From Actinomycetes bacterium (lineage in GTDB: Bacteria; Actinomycetota; Actinomycetes; Mycobacteriales; Micromonosporaceae), in contig JAEYGD010000529.1 of assembly GCA_023402505.1 (NCBI GenBank), positions 1-40,918 on the forward strand: a DNA stretch of 40,918 bases. The letters run 5' to 3'. Both the position numbers and the translations under genes were made by a program. Each line of letters starts with the position of its first letter. Within the stretch, counting starts at the first letter, position 1. The notes under the pieces were generated by a model. That model made no database searches. It saw only the letters and a list, made by a program, of their open reading frames with translations, and had not been told where the DNA came from. Of the stretch, positions 25,516 to 31,584 are shown one piece after another.

Positions 25516-26692
25516 TGACCCACCTCAGCTTAACCGTGGTGCCGCAGTGTGCCGCCGAGTCGATGACGGCGATCCCGCCGATCTCCGCCATCCGGCCGAC
25601 GATCGAGTCCCGGACACCTCGCCGGGTGGCCGGCACCCGACCCGGGTCGAACCCGCGGCCCGAGTCCCGGATCTCGACGGTCACCGTGTCACCGTCCTCG
25701 GCGACGTACACCTCGGCGCGGCCTGCCCCGGAGTGCCGTCCGACGTTGGTCAGCGCCTCCACAGCCGCGCCGGCCATGGCTCGGGCCGTGCTCGTCGGTA
25801 CGAGCAGCTGCACCGCTCCGGTCCGGGTGACCGGGAAGGGCACGTCCGCGCAGGCGGCAGCGAGCAGGCCACACAAATCGGTCCGAGGGGGCGCCCGGTC
25901 CTCGCTGTGTGCTCGCAGCATCTCCAGATCGCGGGCCGCCTGCTCGGGGATCTTCGGACTGATCTCGCCTAGGCCGACCATCAGCAGTGTGGTGGCCGCG
26001 CTGTCGTGCAGGTCCCGGTTGGAAGCCTGCTCGTCGGCGCGAACCATCGCCGCGATCCGGTGCTGCCGACGGACCGTCTCCGCCTCGGCGATCTTCCGGT
26101 CAGCCAGCTCGCCGCCGCGGTGAACCAGGGTCCAAAGCAGCCGGGCGAGGCCCGCCACGACCACGGCCCAGCAGGCGGTGATCAGACCGTCGGCCCCCGA
26201 GCCGTCTGGGCGGCCGGCGACCGTCCCGGTGACCATGCCGGCGATGACGAGCAGCGCGGCGAGGCCGCCGAAGAACCACCGCTCGTAGTACTGGTAAGCC
26301 ACGCAAGCGAACGTGCTGAACGGCACCACCCACGACTTTCCGCTGCTCAGCCAGCCGGGCGAGACGAGCCAGGGGGTGGCGAGGGCGAGCGTGGCCAGCG
26401 CGCAGCTATCCACGGCGGTCACCCAGCGTGGCGGGCCATGGTAGACACGCCACGCGTAAGAGACGCTCCACGCCGAGAGCAGCACCCAGGCCGCGGCGCA
26501 GGCGTACCGCATCTCTGTGGAGTCGGCTGCGGCCACCGCGACGGTCGCGGCGATCGGCAGCGTGACCACCCGGATCATGGCGGCGTATTTCCTGCCGCCT
26601 TCGCGGAGTGTTCGGACGGCATCGCCAGAGCCCGGCTGCCCGCCTCCCGGCTCCACGGATTCAGAAGAAGGACCTTCGTGGACGTATAGCAT
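25508..26692 (-). CDS. Sensor histidine kinase (HisKA_3 type)
   Basis: This is a 394-residue kinase from the ATG at 26692, with GGGGTGG a few bases upstream; a TTG at 26713 is possible. About five membrane helices occupy residues 40-200. The dimerisation/phosphoacceptor region contains NRDLHDSAATTLLMVGLG with the expected histidine in DLHD. The HATPase has an N-box EALTNVGRHSGAG and G1 box RDSGRGFDPGRVP, then a G2-like CGTTVKLRW at the end. It is the first gene of the operon and should phosphorylate the LuxR-type regulator. A palindromic operator candidate lies 26 bases upstream of the start. Confidence 0.85.
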   Translation of the reverse strand: MLYVHEGPSSESVEPGGGQPGSGDAVRTLREGGRKYAAMIRVVTLPIAATVAVAAADSTEMRYACAAAWVLLSAWSVSYAWRVYHGPPRWVTAVDSCALATLALATPWLVSPGWLSSGKSWVVPFSTFACVAYQYYERWFFGGLAALLVIAGMVTGTVAGRPDGSGADGLITACWAVVVAGLARLLWTLVHRGGELADRKIAEAETVRRQHRIAAMVRADEQASNRDLHDSAATTLLMVGLGEISPKIPEQAARDLEMLRAHSEDRAPPRTDLCGLLAAACADVPFPVTRTGAVQLLVPTSTARAMAGAAVEALTNVGRHSGAGRAEVYVAEDGDTVTVEIRDSGRGFDPGRVPATRRGVRDSIVGRMAEIGGIAVIDSAAHCGTTVKLRWVNA

Positions 26693-26717
26693 CCGCGACC
26701 ACCCCGTCGTCAACAGC

Positions 26718-26735
26718 TACAGTGAGGCCACTGTA
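26718..26735. promoter_or_regulatory. 18-bp palindrome, candidate operator
   Basis: TACAGTG-AGGC-CACTGTA is a perfect 7-4-7 inverted repeat. It lies between the divergent starts of the kinase operon (26692) and the phospholipase gene (26907). Symmetric half-sites of this size are typical for dimeric regulators such as LuxR-type response regulators or GntR proteins. Which protein binds it cannot be read from the sequence. Confidence 0.6.
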
Positions 26736-26906
26736 TCGACGCTGGTCACAGCCGTTTGACGGGTGAACACCTGACAACGGCAGGTCCGTTCGCGCCCCAC
26801 ACTCGACTCAGCCGCTCCAACAAGGAGTGGACCTCGCTCGGCTTCCGAGGGCGTAATGCCGCGCCCTCTGTTGTGCCGTCGAGGAATCGGTGAACGGGAG
26901 GATTCT

Positions 26907-27830
26907 ATGAACGACACGTCTCGGCAGGCCGCGGTCCCCGGCCACCGCGACCCGCGCGGCGGAGCACTTACGGCGTGGCGCCGCCTGGCTGGGTTGGTCG
27001 CGGCTGGTGCCTTGGCCGCGATCGTGACGCCCGCCTCGTCCGCCCAGGCCGTCACCGCAGTGCAGCGCGCCGAGCAAGTGCGCTACGCCAAGGAGACCAT
27101 GCAGCTGGGCAACCGGCAGTTCGCCGAGCGCAAGGAGAACTTCCTCGCCGCAGGTTGTGACTCCACCGCCGAGTGCACGAAGCCGGTTCCGTACCACCAA
27201 TTCGACTGGGACACCGACAGCTGCAGCGGGCCGGTCCCGACGGGCTGGCGCAACCTGTTCCACCCGGCCTGCCAGCAGCACGACTTCGGCTACCGCAACT
27301 TTGGAAAGGGCCTGGCGCTCGGGCGCGACGAGGGCACCCGCCGGTGGATCGACGACCGGTTCCGGGTGGAGATGAAGTCCATCTGCAACTACCGCTTCAG
27401 CGACTGGACGCAATACGCGAACCTCCAAGCCTGCTTCAAGGAGGCCGACACGATGTACAGCGCCGTCCGGCTCCTCAGCAACTGGAGCACGCCCCTCGTT
27501 CAGCAGGCCACCGAGACCGCGCACGCCCACCCGCCGACGCCCACGGCGACCTTCGCAGAGACCACCGGCAGCGAGACGCACACCTGGACGAATCCGCAGA
27601 ATGCGGGCGGCACGCCGGGGCCGATGATTCCGGCTGGCACGACCGTGCAGATCGCATGCCGCGTCGACGGCTTCCGGGTCGCCAACGGCAACACCGCCTG
27701 GTACCGGATCGCGTCGAGCCCGTGGAACAACACCTACTGGGCGTCCGCGGACGTCTTCTACAACAACGGGAACACCTCCGGCAGCCTGCGCGGCACACCG
27801 TACTTCGACAACCACGTCCCGTCCTGCTGA
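26907..27830 (+). CDS. Secreted prokaryotic phospholipase A2 with C-terminal domain
   Basis: This is a 307-residue protein. The ATG at 26907 has GGGAGG 6 bases upstream. A signal peptide follows a basic segment (AWRRLAGLVAAGALAAIVTP) with likely cleavage after SSAQA at about residue 48. The mature domain matches the bacterial/fungal phospholipase A2 family: CQQHDFGYRN at 122-131 gives the catalytic H125-D126 pair, with paired cysteines (C84/C92, C106/C122) fit for disulfides. It would release fatty acid from the sn-2 position of phospholipids outside the cell. The last about 95 residues, with TTVQIACRVDGFRVANGNTA and WASADVF, resemble an SH3-like add-on. It is divergent from the two-component operon and followed after 25 bases by a membrane protein gene. 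Confidence 0.85.
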   Translation: MNDTSRQAAVPGHRDPRGGALTAWRRLAGLVAAGALAAIVTPASSAQAVTAVQRAEQVRYAKETMQLGNRQFAERKENFLAAGCDSTAECTKPVPYHQFDWDTDSCSGPVPTGWRNLFHPACQQHDFGYRNFGKGLALGRDEGTRRWIDDRFRVEMKSICNYRFSDWTQYANLQACFKEADTMYSAVRLLSNWSTPLVQQATETAHAHPPTPTATFAETTGSETHTWTNPQNAGGTPGPMIPAGTTVQIACRVDGFRVANGNTAWYRIASSPWNNTYWASADVFYNNGNTSGSLRGTPYFDNHVPSC

Positions 27831-27855
27831 ACCTGCACCCACCTCGGGAGAAGCG

Positions 27856-28500
27856 ATGACCACCTCCACCGGCGGCGGCCAGCCACACGGGAACGGACAA
27901 ACGCTGGGCAACGTGCTGGGCGTCGCCGGCGTGGTGCTGGCCGTCGCGGTCATGCTGTTCCGGCCGGCGCTACCCTACGAGATCAACAACTCCCTCGGAA
28001 TGGCACTCCTGCTCTCCTCGTCCGTCGCGCTGATCTGGCTGATCGTTCTCGGGGCGCGGTGGCGACAACAGCACCTGCGGCCGCGGGGCTTCCGGCGGGT
28101 CGCCGCGCTCACCACGATCATCGGGTTGCTGTTCACGATGACCGCCATGCAGGTCGAGGAGACCGGCGTCCGCACCGCGCACTGCGAGTTCGGCGTGCAC
28201 GGCCTCGGCTACGGCATGGTCTGGGCCAAGGTCGAGCCCGGCGAGCCCGGCAAGAGATACCAGCTCACTGTGCTGTGGGGCGGCTGGGTCGGCCGCCCGG
28301 CGCCGGTCGTGCTGAACCAGACGACGTACTTCACCTTCCTTAAGCGCGACGTCTATAGCCCTGACGCCACCGACATAATCACCGACCACGACGCCAAGAT
28401 CAACTGCGGAGACGGACGCCCACCATCCGACGAGGACCAAATCCACCTCGTCGGCGCCAACTGGACCCGCGGCAAGCCCCCGGCGGTCACGAAACGCTGA
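27856..28500 (+). CDS. Membrane protein, hypothetical
   Basis: This is a 214-residue protein with three hydrophobic helices: about 20-38 (VLGVAGVVLAVAVMLF), 48-66 (MALLLSSSVALIWLIVLG) and 84-102 (VAALTTIIGLLFTMTAMQV). The C-terminal about 110 residues (GYGMVWAKVEPGEPGKRYQL, then TVLWGGWVGRPAPVVLNQTT) would be extracytoplasmic and beta-rich. No family is recognised. GGGAGAAG lies just before the ATG. It starts 25 bases after the phospholipase stop, so it is probably co-transcribed; a protective or export-related role for the phospholipase is possible but unsupported. Confidence 0.6.
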   Translation: MTTSTGGGQPHGNGQTLGNVLGVAGVVLAVAVMLFRPALPYEINNSLGMALLLSSSVALIWLIVLGARWRQQHLRPRGFRRVAALTTIIGLLFTMTAMQVEETGVRTAHCEFGVHGLGYGMVWAKVEPGEPGKRYQLTVLWGGWVGRPAPVVLNQTTYFTFLKRDVYSPDATDIITDHDAKINCGDGRPPSDEDQIHLVGANWTRGKPPAVTKR

Positions 28501-29128
28501 GACCGCGGGTGGCCAGGCAGCGACTGTTCCTTCCACGGGCGGGTCACGGCGGCACGGCTGCTCCGGGAAGTGGTGCCAAGTGGCGGGTGTGCGAGGAAAT
28601 TCGAAACCGGTGCCGGATACGGGGCGCGGGGGTCACCTGCGGCGGTACGACTAAGGTCATCGATGCGGTCGGGGCAGGACGTGGCAGGCAGCCCTGAGCA
28701 GGGTCAGCCCTGTTGGAGGGCGGTGACGGCGACGTCCGGCGATGTGATCGATCGCCCGCACCGGGTCAGCGACCGTGACGGTGGTGGTGTCGGTGAAGGT
28801 GTGCCCGGGCGCCGCCGATGCTGGACCAGGTGGCGTGGGCGGCGGCGGCAACGTCGTCACGGTCACCCCCCGCCGCAACTGGATGGAAGCGCATCCCTTG
28901 TGTCGATACTTTTCCAAACAGCTCCCGCGGGATGCTGGCCCCCTGGATCCGCCTTTCCCTTGGCGGAACTAGTCATATGCCCTGCCGAGGCTCGGCCGCG
29001 GTCGCTGGCGAAGCGGTGCACGCGATATCGATTCCAAGCGGACTGGCACCACGACGCTCTTCTCGATCGACCGGCTGATTCGGCACCCTAGTTGCCAGCT
29101 GCCGACCGAGGACCCGGGGTCGTGCGGG
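28501..29128. other. Intergenic stretch, no supported gene
   Basis: About 630 bases lie between convergent genes. No reading frame has a family signal. Part of it (about 28890-28985) is clearly more AT-rich than the rest, which could reflect foreign DNA. I see no repeat or RNA structure that I would defend. Confidence 0.35.
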
Positions 29129-29129
29129 A

Positions 29130-29714
29130 CTAGCCGGCGCCGGCGCCGGCAGCGATCGGAAGCAGCCTGGCCGCTACTTCCTCGTAGTCGCCAAGGCCAC
29201 TGGTGGTCCGCAACACGCCGCGAGTCCGGTAGTAAGCGCGCAACGGCTCGACCCGCTCCTGGTAGTCCTCCTGGTAGTGCGAGTACAACAGCAGCAGCTC
29301 CTGGCGTCGCTCGGCCTGCTTAGGGTCCAGTTCTATCTGGCGTTCTACCCGGCGGCGGACCGTGGGGCCGAGCTCGTTCTCCGTCAAGACGAGCTCGATC
29401 ACCGTGTCGGGTACATGGCCGCTCTGCGCCAACAGCTCCGCCTGACCGATCCTGCGCGGGTAGTTGAGCAGCAGCCAGCCGCCATCAACGTCGGCTAGGG
29501 CGTCAGAGATGGCCTTCGTGATCAGCCCATCTGGGACGAGGTGCCCGGCTTGCATATGCCGGTTCATTTGTTCGCCTAGCGGCGTCCGCAGTTGCACGTG
29601 CTCACGGCAGACATTGCCGGGGCTGATGACCTGCAGGCCTGTCGCTTTTGCCAGAAACGCCGCAGGGGAGGACAGGTCGACTAGCGGCCCACCGATGAGG
29701 GCAAGGTTCGGCAT
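29130..29714 (-). CDS. Adenylate-kinase-like protein lacking the P-loop
   Basis: This is a 194-residue protein from the ATG at 29714. It aligns by eye along the whole adenylate kinase fold: LQVISPGNVCREHVQLRTPL matches the usual HISTGDxLRExxxxxTPLG. HMQAGHLVPDGLI matches the AMP-side motif. LLLNYPRRIGQAELL stands for LLDGFPRTxxQA, and VEPLRAYYRTRGVLRTTSGL matches the C-terminal helix region. The N-terminal glycine loop that should read GPPGAGKGTQ is GGPLVDLSSPAAF, without the GKGT. The catalytic DGFPR aspartate is replaced as well (NYPR). Phosphotransfer is therefore unlikely; it may bind nucleotides or act as a regulator. A terminator-like hairpin at 29860 precedes it on this strand. Confidence 0.75.
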   Translation of the reverse strand: MPNLALIGGPLVDLSSPAAFLAKATGLQVISPGNVCREHVQLRTPLGEQMNRHMQAGHLVPDGLITKAISDALADVDGGWLLLNYPRRIGQAELLAQSGHVPDTVIELVLTENELGPTVRRRVERQIELDPKQAERRQELLLLYSHYQEDYQERVEPLRAYYRTRGVLRTTSGLGDYEEVAARLLPIAAGAGAG

Positions 29715-29859
29715 GCGTGCTCCCATGCGCGAGTAGCCGGCGAAGGGCAAAGCTAGCAGCACGCGTAAAGCATCAGGTGGGAGCAGGTGTAACCATCAGC
29801 CGGGATGCGACACGTGTAGGCCGCTCGATACTGCCGGATTGACCTCTTTAAGGATCAAG

Positions 29860-29879
29860 GCGGCCCGCAAGCGGGCCGC
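29860..29879 (-). terminator. Strong hairpin after the 151-aa gene
   Basis: GCGGCCCGC and GCGGGCCGC pair perfectly over 9 bp around an AA loop. GC-rich ccggcc-type palindromic sequence continues to about 29940. It lies about 80 bases downstream of the stop of the minus-strand gene at 29961 and upstream of the adenylate-kinase-like gene. Confidence 0.6.
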
Positions 29880-29960
29880 GCCGGCCGGGCCCCGGCCTGC
29901 TGGCGATCTCCGGCCGGCATCGGCCGGGCCGGCCGGGAGACGAGGGCATCCAAGGCAGGC

Positions 29961-30416
29961 TCACAACCTTCCGGCTCCCAACTTCTTGCGGGCGAGCGCC
30001 TGGTAGGTACTCACCGGCTCGGAGAGCCCAGCCCTGGCCTCACGCCAATCGGTCCTCGACCACTGCTTCTCGCGGGCCCTGCCTTCTAGGCGGACCAGTT
30101 CCCGGTCCAAGCGTGTGGCAGCATCCACGATCTCGCGGTCCTCAAGGAGCCGCACCTGGGCGAAGCATGCGCTAAGACGGTCTTCCAGATCCCGAGCGTC
30201 CGCCAGAATTTGCTCCTTCTTTGCGAGAGGTGCCCGCGCCAAGGGCCCGAGGTACAGAACGAACGCATGGGTAGCAGCGAAGAAAGCCGCGAGCCGCTGG
30301 GCTCTGTCAGCTCGTTGCTGACGGCGACGTTCGAGCGAGTACTGAAGCCCAACGACCGCCATGGCCACCACTGCCGAAATCGAGGAAGCAACGAGAGCGG
30401 TTCCGGAGCCGGTCAT
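29961..30416 (-). CDS. Single-pass membrane protein with coiled coil
   Basis: This is a 151-residue protein from the ATG at 30416. The N-terminal helix LVASSISAVVAMAVVGLQYS is a membrane anchor. It is followed by a basic stretch (LERRRQQRADRAQRL) and a long helical, coiled-coil-like body with many Arg/Glu/Leu residues (DREIVDAATRLDRELVRLEG). I do not recognise a family. The layout is the same as in the protein at 12203. It starts 69 bases from the edge of the long palindrome at 30485. Confidence 0.6.
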   Translation of the reverse strand: MTGSGTALVASSISAVVAMAVVGLQYSLERRRQQRADRAQRLAAFFAATHAFVLYLGPLARAPLAKKEQILADARDLEDRLSACFAQVRLLEDREIVDAATRLDRELVRLEGRAREKQWSRTDWREARAGLSEPVSTYQALARKKLGAGRL

Positions 30417-30441
30417 CGTGCCAGGTTAGGACAACAGAACC

Positions 30442-30458
30442 TCGGGGCTCCGCCCCGA
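30442..30458. repeat. Short perfect hairpin
   Basis: TCGGGGC and GCCCCGA form a 7-bp stem with a 3-base loop, just upstream of the 151-aa gene. It could be a terminator for the 72-aa gene or part of the same repeat cluster as the large palindrome. Confidence 0.5.
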
Positions 30459-30484
30459 ACCCCGACCCTCCTCCGAGATCAGCC

Positions 30485-30622
30485 GCGGATCACCTCGCCG
30501 GGCACCACCAGGGCTACCAGCCTCCCCGGACGGGGCAAGGTCGTTCGGCTGGTGACGCGCTCCACCTTGTCCCGTCCGGGGAGGCTGGACGGTCTGGCGA
30601 CTGCCCGACGAGGAGATCCGCT
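30485..30622. repeat. 138-bp imperfect palindrome, MITE- or att-like
   Basis: The left arm 30485-30541 and right arm 30565-30622 are inverted copies of each other over 57-58 bases. They share GCGGATC, CCTCG, CGGGCA and a near-perfect inner 21-bp block (30521-30541 against 30564-30584, one G/T difference). A 22-base spacer separates them. The outer end touches the stop codon of the 72-aa gene. Bases 30577-30622 recur exactly at 1-46. Such a structure fits a non-autonomous mobile repeat, a recombinase attachment site or a very long terminator. Confidence 0.8.
30577..30622. repeat. Right copy of the 46-bp exact direct repeat
   Basis: It is identical to positions 1-46 and in the same orientation. 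It covers the last part of the right arm of the palindrome, ending where the stop codon of the 72-aa gene begins. Confidence 0.85.
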
Positions 30623-30840
30623 TATCGCAGCATGTCCGGGTGACCCGTTTCCTGATCAACGGCTACCCGAAGCGGCCAGCCGAAGCTCACGATGTGGTAA
30701 GGTTTCTCACCCTCCGGAGTGGCGACCTGCCGAACGGTCACGTCATGCACACCGGGTAGTTCGCGCTGATCATTAAGCTCTGCGAGGCGACGGGCTAGGA
30801 ACTGCGTCGCTATCTGGACCGCCTCGGCAGCGTCAAGCAT
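30622..30840 (-). CDS. Small hypothetical protein (72 aa)
   Basis: This 72-residue protein begins MLDAAEAVQIATQFLARRLA and ends SFGWPLRVAVDQETGHPDML plus one arginine. A helix followed by a beta-rich half (DVTVRQVATPEGEKPYHIVS) resembles small immunity-type proteins, but I cannot name the family. The stop codon coincides with the border of the long palindrome, so the natural C-terminus may have been cut by insertion of that repeat. It lies near an immunity-protein relic (30923-31240), a neighbourhood fitting toxin/immunity cargo. Confidence 0.55.
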   Translation of the reverse strand: MLDAAEAVQIATQFLARRLAELNDQRELPGVHDVTVRQVATPEGEKPYHIVSFGWPLRVAVDQETGHPDMLR

Positions 30841-30922
30841 GGGAAGACCCTACGGCGAAGAGGCCTAATCGGGCCATCGCGGGACTCTCCGGCGGCCATC
30901 GACGCCGGTCGGAGCGTCCCCG

Positions 30923-31240
30923 TCAGTCAGTGGGAGGCTCGTACGAGAAGTCGACCTCGAAGGCGCCGTCACGCTGGACGGCCATGGTGAACCCGTACCA
31001 GGGGTCGCTGCCGTCTTCGATCATCGCTTGCCGCAGGTCGATCAGCAGGTCGGTGATTTCGTCGACGGCCTCGTCGGAGTTGTCGTCCCACGCGAAGTAG
31101 AACGCTTTGCCGTCGGGGCCCCGAAGTTCCAGGGACGCGTTGGCGTAGTCGACGTCGGTTTCGCCGTTGGCGATGATGGTTTCCGCGTTGTCGGGCAGGA
31201 CCGACAGAAGGATCTGCCCGATGCTATTCGGTGATCAAAA
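30923..31240 (-). pseudogene. YezG/DUF600-like immunity protein, start missing
   Basis: The minus-strand frame reads SIGQILLSVLPDNAETIIAN, then a region with DGKAFYFAWDDNSDEAVDEI, then LLIDLRQAMIEDGSDPWYGF, ending VQRDGAFEVDFSYEPPTD. The pattern IGQxLL near the start, LRxAM, W, then dGxFxVdFxYxxxP at the end is that of YezG/DUF600-type immunity proteins of polymorphic toxin systems. A stop codon lies just before the conserved start and no ATG, GTG or TTG is available, so the gene lacks its first codons. No partner toxin is seen nearby. Confidence 0.6.
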
Positions 31241-31262
31241 AGGCGGTCCGTGGCTCGGCACC

Positions 31263-31295
31263 CCTGGGCCAGAGGCGCTTCGGCGCTGGCCCAGG
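31263..31295. terminator. TTCG-loop hairpin
   Basis: CCTGGGCCA pairs with TGGCCCAGG (9 bp). An inner GCGC-TTCG-GCGC stem-loop closes it, with a 3-base bulge. This very stable hairpin lies between the immunity relic (minus) and the LysM-BTAD gene (plus), and would insulate the two. Confidence 0.6.
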
Positions 31296-31584
31296 TCCCC
31301 CGACCCGGCACAACGTGCCCATGATCGCTGAATTCTCGTCTGGGCCTGCCTGGTTCGGCTCAACTCGGGAGGCGCTAACCCGTCGCCGAGCGGCACGCGG
31401 CCGCGTTCCGCCGTGGTGTGTGACAGCCATGGGGCGTTGACCTGGGGTTGTGAGGTCCCGTGAGGTGATGTGAGGTGCTGTCAGTCCTCTGACCGCCGCC
31501 AGCGACGTCGCCCGCCCATACCGTCGATTCGCCACCCGCAAGAACGGCAGCGGATGCCGGGGCGGGGGAGACGGGAGGTAGGCG

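Noticed and set aside
30430..30640. A tRNA gene at the long palindrome
   Set aside because: The arms form one long hairpin; no cloverleaf, anticodon loop or CCA-adjacent T-arm could be recognised.
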